A program made the translations under genes and the position numbers. A stretch of 64,000 nucleotides of DNA from Oscillospiraceae bacterium (GTDB lineage Bacteria; Bacillota; Clostridia; Oscillospirales; Acutalibacteraceae): NCBI GenBank assembly GCA_902762875.1, contig CACWPS010000005.1, forward strand, positions 124,001 through 188,000, in the 5' to 3' direction. The notes below the pieces were generated by a model, which saw nothing but the letters and a program-made list of their open reading frames with translations, had not been told where the DNA came from and did not search any database. Of this stretch, positions 34,189 through 44,041 are shown in pieces (position 1 is the first letter of the stretch; every line of letters starts with the position of its first letter).

Positions 34189-34613
34189 TGTTAATGCCGA
34201 AGCGTGTTAAATACCGCAGGGTACACCGTGGCCGTCTTACAGGTACCGCCTCAAGAGGTAACACCGTAACCCACGGCAATTTCGGTCTTCAGGCTTTAGA
34301 GCCCGCGTGGATAACCTCCAATCAGATCGAAGCTGCCCGTATCGCCATGACCCGTTATATCAAGCGTGGCGGTCAGGTATGGATTAAAATTTTCCCGGAT
34401 AAGCCGATTACAGAGAAGCCGGCTGAAACTCGAATGGGTTCAGGTAAAGGCTCTCCTGAGTACTGGGTAGCGGTCGTTAAGCCCGGCCGTGTAATGTTTG
34501 AAATCGGCGGAGTTAGCGAGGAGCTTGCCCGTGAGGCTATGCGTCTCGCCGCAAACAAACTTCCTATTAAGTGCAAGTTTGTAACTAAGCAGGAAATGGG
34601 TGGTGAGCAGTAA
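34188..34613 (+). CDS. rplP: Ribosomal protein L16
   Basis: 141 aa. It helps place tRNA in the 50S A site. [17 protein letters not shown] and [19 protein letters not shown] are signatures. Two starts two codons apart are possible (34188 and 34194); GGAGG is 10 nt from the first, which also overlaps the rpsC stop, so 34188 is preferred. Overlaps rpmC by one base. Confidence 0.98.
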   Translation: MLMPKRVKYRRVHRGRLTGTASRGNTVTHGNFGLQALEPAWITSNQIEAARIAMTRYIKRGGQVWIKIFPDKPITEKPAETRMGSGKGSPEYWVAVVKPGRVMFEIGGVSEELAREAMRLAANKLPIKCKFVTKQEMGGEQ

Positions 34614-34822
34614 TGAATGCAAAGGAAATCAGACAGAGCACTTTGCCCGAGCTTAATGAGCAGTTGACAAAGCTTAAAGAAGAATTATTTAATCTGCGTT
34701 TCCAACTCGCCATTAATCAGCTCGAAAACCCCATGCGTATAGTTGCTGTCAAGAAAGACATCGCTCGCATTAAGACCGTTATTCGCGAGAACGAGCTTAA
34801 GAACGACAGCGCAAACGCTTAA
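34613..34822 (+). CDS. rpmC: Ribosomal protein L29
   Basis: 69 aa, two-helix protein at the tunnel exit. [20 protein letters not shown] and [17 protein letters not shown] are typical. The start ATG overlaps the rplP stop (TAATG). The Shine-Dalgarno GGTGAG lies within rplP. Confidence 0.97.
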   Translation: MNAKEIRQSTLPELNEQLTKLKEELFNLRFQLAINQLENPMRIVAVKKDIARIKTVIRENELKNDSANA

Positions 34823-34841
34823 AAGAGGGAGGAAAAGCTAA

Positions 34842-35099
34842 ATGAGCGAAAGAAACCTTCGTAAAACAAGAGTGGGAATCGTTGCCAGCGACAAGATGGA
34901 TAAAACCGTTGTAGTTGCCATTCAGGACAATGTAAAGCACCCGCTTTATAAGAAGATTATCAAAAACACAATAAGACTTAAAGCTCATGATGAGAATAAT
35001 TCCTGTGGCGTTGGCGACAGAGTTCTTATTATGGAGACCAGACCACTCTCCAAGGATAAACGCTGGCGTGTGGTTGAAATAATCGAAAAGGCTAAGTAA
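34842..35099 (+). CDS. rpsQ: Ribosomal protein S17
   Basis: 85 aa, a primary 16S rRNA binder. [20 protein letters not shown] and [20 protein letters not shown] are signatures. GGAGG lies 8 nt before the ATG. Confidence 0.98.
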   Translation: MSERNLRKTRVGIVASDKMDKTVVVAIQDNVKHPLYKKIIKNTIRLKAHDENNSCGVGDRVLIMETRPLSKDKRWRVVEIIEKAK

Positions 35100-35121
35100 G
35101 CCTTACAAGGAGGAAAACACT

Positions 35122-35490
35122 GTGATACAACAACAGAGTTACCTCAAGGTTGCCGACAACACCGGTGCAAAGGAAATTATGTGCATCCGTGTACTTGGAG
35201 GCTCCAGAAGGAGGTATGCCAACATTGGCGATGTCATCGTTGCTTCTGTTAAAAAGGCCGCTCCCGGCGGTACAGTTAAGAAGGGCGATGTTGTAAAGGC
35301 AGTTGTGGTTCGTTCCGCAAGAGGTCTTCGTCGCAATGACGGCACATACATCAGATTTGACGAAAATGCGGCTGTTATCATCCGTGATGACAAGAATCCG
35401 AGAGGAACCCGTATTTTTGGGCCTGTAGCCAGAGAGCTGCGTGACAAGGATTACACCAAGATCCTGTCCTTGGCTCCCGAAGTACTTTAA
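35122..35490 (+). CDS. rplN: Ribosomal protein L14
   Basis: 122 aa from a GTG start behind AAGGAGG. It sits at the intersubunit face near bridge B8. Typical [20 protein letters not shown] and [20 protein letters not shown] are present. Uses GTG, unlike most genes of the cluster. Confidence 0.98.
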   Translation: MIQQQSYLKVADNTGAKEIMCIRVLGGSRRRYANIGDVIVASVKKAAPGGTVKKGDVVKAVVVRSARGLRRNDGTYIRFDENAAVIIRDDKNPRGTRIFGPVARELRDKDYTKILSLAPEVL

Positions 35491-35508
35491 TGGGAGGTAG
35501 AAAAGAAT

Positions 35509-35832
35509 ATGAGTAAGCTTCACATTAAAACAGGCGATACCGTAATGCTTCTTACAGGAGACAAGAAGGACCGCAAGAAGACCGGCAAGGTACTTGAGGT
35601 CAGCCCCAAAGAGGGTAAGGTAATCGTTGAGGGAATCAACAAGGTTAAAAAGCATGTAAAGCCCCGTAAGGCGGGCGATCCGTCCGGCATTATCGAGACC
35701 GAGGGCGCAATTTATGCCTGCAAGGTTCAGGTTGTTTGCCCCAAGTGCAATAAGCCCACAAGAGTAGGAACAAAAATCTACGAGGACGGCAAAAAGGACC
35801 GCATGTGCAAAAAATGCGGCGAGACTTTTTAA
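35509..35832 (+). CDS. rplX: Ribosomal protein L24
   Basis: 107 aa, an early 50S assembly starter. The KOW motif TGDTVMLLTGDKKDRKKTG is near the start. The C-terminus has four Cys in two CxxC pairs (VCPKCNKP and CKKCGE), a zinc-ribbon form of L24 found in several Firmicutes. GGGAGG precedes the ATG. Confidence 0.98.
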   Translation: MSKLHIKTGDTVMLLTGDKKDRKKTGKVLEVSPKEGKVIVEGINKVKKHVKPRKAGDPSGIIETEGAIYACKVQVVCPKCNKPTRVGTKIYEDGKKDRMCKKCGETF

Positions 35833-35850
35833 GAGTAGGAGGAACTGACA

Positions 35851-36390
35851 ATGTCAACATTAGCTAATGAATATAAAGCTTCAATAGCACCCGCTTTGAT
35901 GACTAAATTCGGCTACAAGAGCGTTATGCAGATTCCGAAGCTCGAGAAGGTCGTTATCAATGTAGGCGCCGGCGAGGCTAAGGAAAACTCCAAGGTTATA
36001 GACGCTATTGTCCGTGACTTAAGCCTTATCACCGGTCAGAAGGCAATCCCCTGCCGTGCTAAGAAGTCGGTTGCGAACTTCAAGCTCCGTGAGGGTATGC
36101 CCATAGGTGCAAAAGTAACTCTCCGTGGCGAGCGTATGTATGAATTCGTTGACAGACTTTTCAACGCCGCTCTTCCGAGGGTTAGAGACTTCAGAGGAAT
36201 TAACCCCAACGCTTTTGACGGCAGAGGAAACTATGCTATGGGCGTTAAGGAGCAGCTTATATTCCCTGAAATTGAGTATGACAAAATCGATAAGGTCCGT
36301 GGTATGGACATTATCTTTGTCACCACTGCAAAAACAGATGAAGAGGCCCGCGAGTTACTCACACTTATGGGCGCTCCGTTTGCGAGATAA
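35851..36390 (+). CDS. rplE: Ribosomal protein L5
   Basis: 179 aa. It binds 5S rRNA and contacts P-site t[22 protein letters not shown], the [20 protein letters not shown] loop and the end [20 protein letters not shown] are typical. AGGAGG precedes the ATG. Confidence 0.98.
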   Translation: MSTLANEYKASIAPALMTKFGYKSVMQIPKLEKVVINVGAGEAKENSKVIDAIVRDLSLITGQKAIPCRAKKSVANFKLREGMPIGAKVTLRGERMYEFVDRLFNAALPRVRDFRGINPNAFDGRGNYAMGVKEQLIFPEIEYDKIDKVRGMDIIFVTTAKTDEEARELLTLMGAPFAR

Positions 36391-36401
36391 GGAGAAGAAC
36401 T

Positions 36402-36587
36402 ATGGCTAAGACTGCTATGAAAGTTAAGCAGGCAAGACCTGCTAAGTTTTCTACAAGAGAGTACAACAGATGTAAAATCTGCGGTCGCCCGCACGCTTAT
36501 CTTCGCAAGTACGGCATTTGCCGTATATGCTTCAGAGAGCTTGCCTATAAGGGTGAGATTCCCGGAGTGAAGAAGGCAAGCTGGTAA
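36402..36587 (+). CDS. rpsZ: Ribosomal protein S14, zinc-binding type
   Basis: 61 aa, the short type Z form of the 30S head protein. Two CxxC pairs ([20 protein letters not shown]) hold zinc. Its use at the main ribosomal locus, and no zinc-free copy in the window, fits Firmicutes. AAGGAG precedes the ATG. Confidence 0.98.
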   Translation: MAKTAMKVKQARPAKFSTREYNRCKICGRPHAYLRKYGICRICFRELAYKGEIPGVKKASW

Positions 36588-36614
36588 GGCAGAACGCAAA
36601 AGGAGGTTGACGAC

Positions 36615-37013
36615 ATGCAAATCAGCGATACTATAGCAGATATGCTTACGAGAATCCGTAATGCTTCTGCTGCAAAGCATGATTCGGTAGATGTTCCTGC
36701 GTCAAATGTAAAAAAGGCTATCGCCCAGATTTTACTTGACGAGGGATATATAACAAGCTTTCAGGTCGAGGAAGACGGAAAGCAGGGCGTAATTCATATC
36801 ACTTTGAAGTACGGCCAGAATAAATCGCAGGCTATAAGCGGCATCAGGCGTGTGTCCAAGCCGGGACTGCGTATTTATACAAATGTAGAGGATATGCCTA
36901 AGGTTATGAAGGGCCTCGGCATAGCAATCCTTTCCACCTCTAAGGGCATAATGACAGATAAGCAGGCACGCAAGGCCAATGTTGGCGGCGAAGTCCTCGC
37001 TTATGTCTGGTAA
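36615..37013 (+). CDS. rpsH: Ribosomal protein S8
   Basis: 132 aa. It binds 16S helix 21 and in E. coli represses the spc operon. [19 protein letters not shown] and [20 protein letters not shown] are typical. AAAGGAGG lies upstream. Confidence 0.98.
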   Translation: MQISDTIADMLTRIRNASAAKHDSVDVPASNVKKAIAQILLDEGYITSFQVEEDGKQGVIHITLKYGQNKSQAISGIRRVSKPGLRIYTNVEDMPKVMKGLGIAILSTSKGIMTDKQARKANVGGEVLAYVW

Positions 37014-37027
37014 GGAGGTGCCAAGGA

Positions 37028-37576
37028 ATGTCAAGAATAGGAAAGAAGCCTATCGCAATTCCTGCCGGTGTAGATGTTAAGATTGACGGAAGCAAGGTTA
37101 CCGTTAAGGGCCCCAAGGGCACACTTGAGAACACCTTTAATCCCGAAATCGCCATCGCAGTAGAGGGCAGCGAGATAGTTGTTACCCGCCCGTCGGACGA
37201 CAAAAATCATCGTGCGCTTCATGGTCTTACCCGTACCCTCGTAGCAAATATGGTTGAGGGTGTAACCAACGGCTATTCAAAAACGCTTGAGGTTAACGGC
37301 GTAGGTTACCGTGCACAGAAGCAGGGAAAGAATCTTGTGATGAATCTCGGCTATTCTCATCAGGTTATTATGCCGGAGATAGACGGAATCACAATCGATG
37401 TACCGTCTCCTAACCAGATAGTTATCAGCGGTGCAGATAAGCAGCAGGTCGGTCAGTTTGCAGCAGAGGTTCGTGAGAAGCGTCCCCCCGAGCCGTACAA
37501 GGGCAAGGGTATTAAGTACGCTGACGAGCATATCCGCCGCAAGGAAGGTAAGGCCGCCAAGGGTGCTAAGAAATAA
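37028..37576 (+). CDS. rplF: Ribosomal protein L6
   Basis: 182 aa, in the 50S near the GTPase centre. [17 protein letters not shown] and the C-terminal [20 protein letters not shown] are signatures; two repeated RNA-binding folds are present. AAGGAGG precedes the ATG. Confidence 0.98.
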   Translation: MSRIGKKPIAIPAGVDVKIDGSKVTVKGPKGTLENTFNPEIAIAVEGSEIVVTRPSDDKNHRALHGLTRTLVANMVEGVTNGYSKTLEVNGVGYRAQKQGKNLVMNLGYSHQVIMPEIDGITIDVPSPNQIVISGADKQQVGQFAAEVREKRPPEPYKGKGIKYADEHIRRKEGKAAKGAKK

Positions 37577-37594
37577 TAAAGGAGTGTACAAACA

Positions 37595-37954
37595 ATGGTT
37601 AACAAGCCTGATACCAATAAGGCAAGACTTAAGCGCCATGCCCGCGTTCGTTCTAAGATAAGCGGCACAGCGGCTTGTCCCCGCCTTGATGTATTCCGCT
37701 CCAACAGCAACATTTACGCCCAGCTTATCGATGATGTAAACGGTGTTACACTCGCAGCCGCTTCTTCTAACGAGAAGGATTTCGGAGTTTCCGGCGGCAA
37801 TGCAGAGGGTGCACGCAAGGTTGGAAAGTTAATTGCTGAACGCGCCGTTTCTAAGGGCATCACCGAGGTTGTTTTTGACCGCGGCGGATACATTTATCAC
37901 GGCCGTGTCAAGGAGCTTGCCGAAGGTGCCCGTGAGGGCGGCCTTAAGTTCTAA
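37595..37954 (+). CDS. rplR: Ribosomal protein L18
   Basis: 119 aa, binds 5S rRNA with L5. [40 protein letters not shown] and the GLKF end are typical. AAAGGAG precedes the ATG. Confidence 0.98.
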   Translation: MVNKPDTNKARLKRHARVRSKISGTAACPRLDVFRSNSNIYAQLIDDVNGVTLAAASSNEKDFGVSGGNAEGARKVGKLIAERAVSKGITEVVFDRGGYIYHGRVKELAEGAREGGLKF

Positions 37955-37969
37955 TAAGGAGGAATACTT

Positions 37970-38473
37970 TTGGCTACAAATATTGACGCATCAACATTAG
38001 ATTTAAAAGAGCGAGTAGTTGCTATAAACCGTGTTTCCAAGACCGTCAAGGGCGGACGCATTATGAAGTTTGCCGCTTTGGTGGTTGTTGGCGACGGCAA
38101 CGGCATTGTAGGCTACGGACTCGGTAAAGCAGGCGAAGTTCCCGACGCTATCCGCAAGGGAATTGAAGACGCTAAAAAGAATCTTATAAAGGTATCCTTA
38201 AAGGGTACCACAATCCCGCACGAGGTAATCGGTGAATTCGGCGCAGGCCGTGTTCTCTTAAAGCCTGCTGCTCCCGGTACCGGCGTTATTGCCGGCGGCG
38301 CAGTTCGTGCGGTAGTAGAGACTGTCGGCATTTCCGACATTCGTACCAAGGCTTTACGCTCAAACAATCCTTGCAATGTGGTAAGAGCCACTGTAGCAGG
38401 TCTTGCTTCACTTCGCAGCGCTGAAGAGGTTGCGGCAGTACGCGGCAAGTCCGTCAAGGAAATCATAGGTTAA
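37970..38473 (+). CDS. rpsE: Ribosomal protein S5
   Basis: 167 aa from a TTG start, AAGGAGG 7 nt upstream. It shapes decoding accuracy and mRNA unwinding. [40 protein letters not shown] and [16 protein letters not shown] are typical. The spectinomycin-loop region (VSKTVKGGR) looks wild type. Confidence 0.98.
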   Translation: MATNIDASTLDLKERVVAINRVSKTVKGGRIMKFAALVVVGDGNGIVGYGLGKAGEVPDAIRKGIEDAKKNLIKVSLKGTTIPHEVIGEFGAGRVLLKPAAPGTGVIAGGAVRAVVETVGISDIRTKALRSNNPCNVVRATVAGLASLRSAEEVAAVRGKSVKEIIG

Positions 38474-38487
38474 GGAGGAGCAGCGTT

Positions 38488-38685
38488 ATGGCAACAAAAA
38501 AGGCTGCCGGCCTTAAAATAAAGCTGGTAAAGAGCACAATAGGTGCTAAGAAGGATCAGATTGCTACCGCTAACGCTCTCGGTCTTTACAAAATCGGCGA
38601 TGAGAAAATTCAGCCCGATAACGAGCAGACCAAGGGTAAGATCAATAAGATTTCCCATCTTATCGAGGTAAGCCCTGCAAAATAA
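38488..38685 (+). CDS. rpmD: Ribosomal protein L30
   Basis: 65 aa. L30 is absent from some bacterial lineages but present here. [20 protein letters not shown] and [12 protein letters not shown] are typical. AGGAGGAGC precedes the ATG. Confidence 0.97.
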   Translation: MATKKAAGLKIKLVKSTIGAKKDQIATANALGLYKIGDEKIQPDNEQTKGKINKISHLIEVSPAK

Positions 38686-38752
38686 TCCTTTATCCGTAGG
38701 TGTTTACGGAAATGCGGTTTAACCGCGCTAATTAAGCAAGGAGGTGCGAACA

Positions 38753-39193
38753 ATGAAAATGCATGAATTAGCTCCGGCTTTCGGCTCTACTAAAGAGGCG
38801 AAGCGCATAGGCAGAGGTCACGGATCCGGAAACGGTAAAACAGCCGGTAAGGGACATAAGGGTCAAAAGGCCCGTGCTGGTCACGGTATGAGACCCGGCT
38901 TTGAAGGCGGTCAGATGCCGCTACAGAGAAGAGTTCCGAAGCGCGGCTTCAATAACATTTTTGCTGAGGAATGGGTAGCTATCAATCTCTCCGCTCTTGA
39001 AGTGTTCGAGGACGGCGCAACTGTTGATGCTACAGCTTTGGCTGATAAAGGAATCGTAAAGAAGGCTAACCTTCCCGTTAAGGTTTTGGGCAACGGAAAG
39101 CTTACAAAGAAGCTCACTGTAAAGCTCAACGCTTTCTCTGCGTCTGCCGCTGAGAAAATTAATTCCGTAGGCGGAAAGGCTGAGGTGATCTAA
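38753..39193 (+). CDS. rplO: Ribosomal protein L15
   Basis: 146 aa. It is a late 50S assembly protein. [40 protein letters not shown] and [15 protein letters not shown] are signatures. Start chosen at ATG 38753, 8 nt behind AAGGAGG; the GTG at 38744 overlaps that site. Stop overlaps the secY ATG by 1 nt. Confidence 0.97.
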   Translation: MKMHELAPAFGSTKEAKRIGRGHGSGNGKTAGKGHKGQKARAGHGMRPGFEGGQMPLQRRVPKRGFNNIFAEEWVAINLSALEVFEDGATVDATALADKGIVKKANLPVKVLGNGKLTKKLTVKLNAFSASAAEKINSVGGKAEVI

Positions 39194-40467
39194 TGTTAGA
39201 AACATTAAGAAACGCCTGGAAAGTAAAAGAAATTCGCAATAAGATTCTTTTTACCGTTTTCATCATTTTGATTTTCCGTGTCGGTTCTGTTATTCCGGTG
39301 CCCTACATTGATGTTGCGGCACTGAAAGCGGCAAACGAAACGGGAGCTACAAATGAATTTTTCAGCTACCTGTCAATTTTAACCGGAGGCGGTCTCGAGT
39401 ACGGCGCAATCTTCGCAATGTCGGTTACCCCGTACATCAACTCCTCCATTATAATTCAGCTTCTCTGCGTTGCTATTCCCTATCTTGAGCGCTTGCAGAA
39501 AGAGGGAGAAGAGGGTCAGAAGAAGCTGGCGCAGATAACCCGATACACAACGGTGCTTTTGGCGCTTATTCAGGGTACTGCATATTTCTTCTATCTAAAG
39601 AACAGCAACTATTTAAGCGTGTCCGGCGGAGCTGTGATTTTTGCGGCGTTCGTTATAGTACTCGCCTTTGCGGCGGGTTCGGCGCTTGTTATGTGGCTGG
39701 GTGAGCAGATTGATGTTAAGGGTATCGGCAACGGTATTTCCATACTGCTCTTTGCGGGTATTCTTTCCCGCGGTCCCCAGGCTTTTGAGTATCTCATTAT
39801 GAACTGGGAGCTCCACAAGGTTGCGGTTATCGGAATAGTCCTCTTATTCCTTGCGGTGATTGTATTTGTCGTTTGGATGACCGAGGCAGAGCGCCGTGTT
39901 CCCGTACAGTACGCAAAGCGTGTTGTAGGTAATAAGATGTACGGCGGTCAGAACACACATATACCGATTAAGGTAAATATGTCGGGTGTTATGCCGATAA
40001 TCTTCGCAAGCTCTATTTTGATGCTTCCCACAATGATTCTCTCATTTATGAGGAATACCGAAAGCTTCTGGTACAAGGCTTTGTCGCTCTTTAGCGTACA
40101 GGGAATATTCTATGCGGTAATTTATTTCCTCCTGATTATCGGATTTGCATATTTCTATGCTACAATCCAGTTTAATCCGGTCGAAATGGCAAACAACCTG
40201 CGTAAGCAGGGCGGTGCAATCCCCGGAATACGCCCCGGAAAGCCTACATCGGACTTTATTTCAAAAATCCTGTCAAGAATTACCCTTATGGGTGCGCTCT
40301 TCTTGAGCGTAATCGCAATTCTTCCTATCGTTATCGGTTCTGTCGGAACAATTAATATTTCTCTCGGCGGTACTTCGATGCTGATTATGGTTGGTGTTGC
40401 GCTTGACACGGTTCGTAATCTTGAATCCCAGATGATGATGCGTCATTATAAGGGATTCCTCGATTAA
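39193..40467 (+). CDS. secY: Protein translocase channel SecY
   Basis: 424 aa, ten membrane helices. With SecE, SecG and SecA it forms the export channel. IPVPYIDVAAL, the plug region, SVTPYINSSIIIQLL, and the cytoplasmic loop ERRVPVQYAKRVVG needed for SecA contact are visible. The start overlaps rplO by one base. All secreted proteins of the SipW/TasA-like locus would pass through it. Confidence 0.98.
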   Translation: MLETLRNAWKVKEIRNKILFTVFIILIFRVGSVIPVPYIDVAALKAANETGATNEFFSYLSILTGGGLEYGAIFAMSVTPYINSSIIIQLLCVAIPYLERLQKEGEEGQKKLAQITRYTTVLLALIQGTAYFFYLKNSNYLSVSGGAVIFAAFVIVLAFAAGSALVMWLGEQIDVKGIGNGISILLFAGILSRGPQAFEYLIMNWELHKVAVIGIVLLFLAVIVFVVWMTEAERRVPVQYAKRVVGNKMYGGQNTHIPIKVNMSGVMPIIFASSILMLPTMILSFMRNTESFWYKALSLFSVQGIFYAVIYFLLIIGFAYFYATIQFNPVEMANNLRKQGGAIPGIRPGKPTSDFISKILSRITLMGALFLSVIAILPIVIGSVGTINISLGGTSMLIMVGVALDTVRNLESQMMMRHYKGFLD

Positions 40468-40483
40468 GAATAAGGAGAATTTT

Positions 40484-41122
40484 ATGAAGCTTATTCTTTT
40501 AGGAGCACCGGGTGCGGGGAAAGGCACCCAGGCAGAGATAATCTCCGAAAAATACAACATTCCCACCATTTCGACAGGAAATATAATCCGTGCCGCCCTT
40601 AAGAACGGCACCGAAATGGGTCTTAAAGCAAAATCATACATCGATGCGGGTGAGCTTGTTCCCGATAATGTGGTTATCGGCATTATCAAGGAGCGTTTAA
40701 GTGAGGCTGACTGCAAGGAAGGCTACATTTTAGACGGCTTCCCCCGTACGATTCCGCAGGCAGTTGCCCTTGACGATATGGGCTTTGTGATCGACGCCGC
40801 CCTCTCTATTGAGGTTGCCGACGAGGAAATCGTAAAGCGTATGTCCGGCAGACGGGTTTGTGAAAAGTGCGGAGCCAGCTACCATACCGAGTTTAAAAAG
40901 CCCGAGGTAGAGGGCGTCTGCAACCTGTGCGGCGGTAAGCTTGTAATCCGTAAGGACGACGAGCCCGAGACCGTGAAAAACAGACTTAATGTTTATCACG
41001 AGCAGACCGAGCCGCTCAAGGATTTTTACAAGAGTTGCGGAAAGCTGATTACGGTAGAGGGTCAGGATAAGGTTGAGGACACAACCCGCCTTGTGCTTGA
41101 CGCACTGGAGAATCAGGTATGA
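40484..41122 (+). CDS. adk: Adenylate kinase
   Basis: 212 aa; catalyses ATP + AMP = 2 ADP. P-loop GAPGAGKGTQA at residues 7-17, FPRT in the core, and a long LID domain with four Cys (CEKCGASYH and CNLCGG), the zinc form seen in Gram-positives. AAGGAG precedes the ATG. Stop overlaps the map start (ATGA). Confidence 0.98.
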   Translation: MKLILLGAPGAGKGTQAEIISEKYNIPTISTGNIIRAALKNGTEMGLKAKSYIDAGELVPDNVVIGIIKERLSEADCKEGYILDGFPRTIPQAVALDDMGFVIDAALSIEVADEEIVKRMSGRRVCEKCGASYHTEFKKPEVEGVCNLCGGKLVIRKDDEPETVKNRLNVYHEQTEPLKDFYKSCGKLITVEGQDKVEDTTRLVLDALENQV

Positions 41123-41868
41123 TAGTGCTCAAAACCGGCCGTGAGCTTAATATTATGAAGGAAGCTTGCAGAATATCGGCCGGAGCATTACAAACAGCCG
41201 GCAAAGCGGTGGAGCCCGGAGTTACCACAGCTGAGCTTGACCGTCTGGCAGAGGAATATATCCGAAGTCAGGGGGGCGAGCCCAACTTTAAGAACTATGA
41301 GGGTTATCCCGCTACCGCCTGTATATCAATCAACAACGAAGTGATTCACGGCATACCGTCTGCAAAGCGAAAGCTTCGTGCGGGGGATATAGTAAGTATA
41401 GACCTCGGCGCTAAGTTTGACGGGTATCACGGTGACAATGCCGCCACTTTCGCCTGCGGGGACATCTCCGAGGAGGCGAAGCGGCTGATGGACGCAACCC
41501 GAGAGAGCCTTTACGAGGGCATCAAGGCGGCGCGTGCGGGCGGCAGAGTGGGTGATATAGGTCACGCAGTGCAGTCGTATGTTGAGGCGAGGGGTTACAC
41601 GGTTGTCCGTCAGTTTGTCGGCCACGGTGTGGGAACCCACTTGCACGAAGCTCCCGAGGTTCCGAATTTCGGCACTCCGGGCAGGGGCGTTCGTTTAATG
41701 CCCGGAATGACAATCGCCATTGAGCCGATGGTCAATGCCGGAGCGGCGGGCGTCGAGGTACAGCCCGACGGTTGGACTGTTTTAACTAAGGACGGGTCAT
41801 TATCCGCACATTTCGAGCATACGGTAGCAATTACCGCAGACGGTCCTAAGATTATGACCTTAATTTGA
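41119..41868 (+). CDS. map: Methionine aminopeptidase, type I
   Basis: 249 aa. It removes the N-terminal Met from new proteins. Five metal ligands can be placed: Asp in SIDLGAKFDG and GDNAATF, His in GHGVGTHLHEAPEVPN, Glu in IAIEPMVNAG and Glu in FEHTVAIT. Overlaps adk by 4 nt. A common secY-adk-map order. Confidence 0.98.
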   Translation: MIVLKTGRELNIMKEACRISAGALQTAGKAVEPGVTTAELDRLAEEYIRSQGGEPNFKNYEGYPATACISINNEVIHGIPSAKRKLRAGDIVSIDLGAKFDGYHGDNAATFACGDISEEAKRLMDATRESLYEGIKAARAGGRVGDIGHAVQSYVEARGYTVVRQFVGHGVGTHLHEAPEVPNFGTPGRGVRLMPGMTIAIEPMVNAGAAGVEVQPDGWTVLTKDGSLSAHFEHTVAITADGPKIMTLI

Positions 41869-41877
41869 GGGCTTAAT

Positions 41878-42117
41878 ATGGTAGGACGAATTGTTTGTTC
41901 AAAATCGGGGCGTGATAAGGGATATTTTCTTGTGGTTATAAAGGAGGAGGACGGTTTCCTTTTGGTCTGCGACGGAAAGGAGCGCCCGCTTTCAAGACCT
42001 AAGAAAAAAAATCCCAAGCACTTAGCGCTTACAAATACCGTGCTTAGTGAAGACAGTTACAGTACAGATAAATCGTTGAGACGAGCGCTTGCGATTTACA
42101 GAGATTCCGTTTTGTAA
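41878..42117 (+). CDS. KOW-domain (L14e/L6e-like) RNA-binding protein
   Basis: 79 aa. The first 40 residues form a KOW-like barrel ([18 protein letters not shown]) typical of the small L14e/L27e-like family that lies between map and infA in many Clostridia. Basic, likely binds rRNA; role not established. GAGGGC 7 nt before ATG. Confidence 0.9.
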   Translation: MVGRIVCSKSGRDKGYFLVVIKEEDGFLLVCDGKERPLSRPKKKNPKHLALTNTVLSEDSYSTDKSLRRALAIYRDSVL

Positions 42118-42130
42118 AGGAGGAGCTAAA

Positions 42131-42312
42131 ATGTCCAAAGAGGATATGATAGAGCTTGAAGGCGTAGTTGTTGAGGCAATGCCTAACGCAATGTTTAAGG
42201 TAGAAATTCAGGGGGGACATACTATTCTTGCTCACATTTCAGTGACAAGGTGACTGTTGAAATGTCTCCGTACGACCTCTCAAAGGGCCGTATAACCTGG
42301 CGAAGCAAGTAA
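42131..42312 (+). pseudogene. infA: Translation initiation factor IF-1, internal 37-nt deletion
   Basis: ATG 42131 behind AAGGAGGAG opens a normal IF-1: [20 protein letters not shown], then GHTILAHIS. It then hits TGA at 42251. The normal end, [20 protein letters not shown] and SK, continues in another frame to TAA at 42312. About 13 residues (usually GKLRMNFIRILPG) are missing: 37 nt absent, so the frame shifts. IF-1 is essential and this is its most conserved part; an assembly deletion is the likely cause. Confidence 0.92.
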
Positions 42313-42343
42313 CAGTCAAGAATTTTAAAGGAGGCAAAATCGA

Positions 42344-42457
42344 ATGAAAGTCAGACCTTCTGTTAAAAAGATTTGCGAAAAATGCAAAATTATCAAGCGC
42401 AAGGGCAAGGTAATGGTTATCTGCGAAAACCCCAAGCACAAACAGCGTCAGGGTTAA
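42344..42457 (+). CDS. rpmJ: Ribosomal protein L36
   Basis: 37 aa, zinc-binding 50S protein. [20 protein letters not shown], with two further ligands Cys and His in [12 protein letters not shown], gives the C4/C3H pattern. AAAGGAGG precedes the ATG. Found between infA and rpsM as usual. Confidence 0.98.
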   Translation: MKVRPSVKKICEKCKIIKRKGKVMVICENPKHKQRQG

Positions 42458-42494
42458 TTGCGCTCGAGTAAAAAATATGGAGGTGCATTGATAA

Positions 42495-42863
42495 ATGGCA
42501 CGAATTGCTGGTGTTGATCTTCCGAACGAGAAGCGAGTTGAAATAGGACTCACCTACATCTTCGGAATCGGTCTTACAACATCTAAAAAAATCCTTGCTG
42601 ATACAGGAATCAATCCTGATACCCGTGTCAAGGACTTAACCGAGGACGATATTTCAAAACTTCGTGAGTACATCGACCACAATCTTCAGGTTGAGGGTGA
42701 CCGTCGCCGTACCATCGCATTTGATATTAAGAGACTTATCGAAATCGGAAGCTATCGCGGTCTGCGCCACAGAAAGGGTCTGCCCGTAAGAGGACAGCGC
42801 TCTAAAACAAATGCGCGTACACGCAAGGGTCCCAAGAAGACCATAGCTAACAAGAAGAAATAA
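42495..42863 (+). CDS. rpsM: Ribosomal protein S13
   Basis: 122 aa, in the 30S head contacting P-site t[23 protein letters not shown] and the basic tail [18 protein letters not shown] are signatures. GGAGG precedes the ATG. First gene of the alpha-type segment. Confidence 0.98.
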   Translation: MARIAGVDLPNEKRVEIGLTYIFGIGLTTSKKILADTGINPDTRVKDLTEDDISKLREYIDHNLQVEGDRRRTIAFDIKRLIEIGSYRGLRHRKGLPVRGQRSKTNARTRKGPKKTIANKKK

Positions 42864-42879
42864 GTAGGAGGAAGATAAT

Positions 42880-43281
42880 ATGGCTACTGCAAAGGGCAAG
42901 ACGGCTACTACTCGCCGTCGCCGTGAGAAAAAGAATATCGAGCGTGGCTCAGCCCATATCCAGTCTACCTTCAACAACACTATCGTTACCATCACCGATA
43001 CACAGGGCAACGCTCTTTCATGGGCATCTGCGGGTGAGTTAGGTTTCAGAGGTTCAAGAAAGTCTACTCCGTTTGCGGCACAGAGTGCGGCTGAAACCGC
43101 TGCAAAGGCTGCTATGGAGCACGGTCTTAAGACTGTTGAAGTGTATGTTAAGGGTCCGGGAGCAGGACGCGAAGCGGCTATCCGCGCGCTGCAGACTGCG
43201 GGTCTTGAGGTTAGCATGATTAAAGATGTAACCCCGATTCCCCATAACGGCTGCCGTCCTCCCAAGAGAAGACGCGTATAA
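42880..43281 (+). CDS. rpsK: Ribosomal protein S11
   Basis: 133 aa, on the 30S platform. [19 protein letters not shown] and the end [16 protein letters not shown] are signatures. AGGAGG precedes the ATG. Confidence 0.98.
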   Translation: MATAKGKTATTRRRREKKNIERGSAHIQSTFNNTIVTITDTQGNALSWASAGELGFRGSRKSTPFAAQSAAETAAKAAMEHGLKTVEVYVKGPGAGREAAIRALQTAGLEVSMIKDVTPIPHNGCRPPKRRRV

Positions 43282-43337
43282 TCGATTAAACTATCTTTGC
43301 AACAACAGTTGCAGTTAAAATTTTGGAGGTGTAATAG

Positions 43338-43964
43338 ATGGCAAGATATACCGGTGCAGTTTGCAGACTTTGCCGCCGTGAGGGTCAGAAGCTGTTCCTC
43401 AAGGGTGAGCGCTGCTACTCGGATAAATGCTCTGTTGCTTTAAGGGGCTACGCTCCCGGCCAGCACGGACAGGGCAGAAAGAAATCGTCTGAATACGGTA
43501 TGCAGCTTCGTGCTAAGCAGACCGCAAGACGCTTCTACGGTGTTCAGGAAAATCAGTTCCATCATTATTTTGAAATTGCTGAAAGAAAGCAGGGCATTAC
43601 GGGTGACAACCTTTTAAGAATACTTGAAAGCCGTCTCGATAATGTTGTTTACAGGGTTGGCTTTGCTTCTTCAAGAGCAGAAGCCCGTCAGCTCGTAGGC
43701 CACGGCCATTTTGAGGTAAACGGCAAGCGTGTAGATATCGCTTCCTATCTCTTAAAGGCAGGCGATGTTGTTTCTATCTGCGAGAAGAGCAGAGGAAGCG
43801 AGAAGATTAAAGCGGTTGTTGAGGCTAACAGCGCAAGACCTGTTCCCCAGTGGATTGATGTCAACCGTGACCAGCTTACAGCAAAGGTTATCGCTCTGCC
43901 CACAAGAGACCAGATTGAGGCTCCTGTTGAAGAGCAGCTCATTGTCGAGTTCTATTCTAAGTAA
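43338..43964 (+). CDS. rpsD: Ribosomal protein S4
   Basis: 208 aa, 16S assembly starter at the mRNA entry. An N-terminal zinc site ([18 protein letters not shown] and a further Cys) is kept. The S4 RNA-binding domain includes [25 protein letters not shown] precedes the ATG. Confidence 0.98.
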   Translation: MARYTGAVCRLCRREGQKLFLKGERCYSDKCSVALRGYAPGQHGQGRKKSSEYGMQLRAKQTARRFYGVQENQFHHYFEIAERKQGITGDNLLRILESRLDNVVYRVGFASSRAEARQLVGHGHFEVNGKRVDIASYLLKAGDVVSICEKSRGSEKIKAVVEANSARPVPQWIDVNRDQLTAKVIALPTRDQIEAPVEEQLIVEFYSK

Positions 43965-44041
43965 TAGAAAGACATCTGACCGCATTTCCCGTACAGATGC
44001 GGCGGCATAAAAAATACAGTACGGAGAAACGGAGCTTTTAA

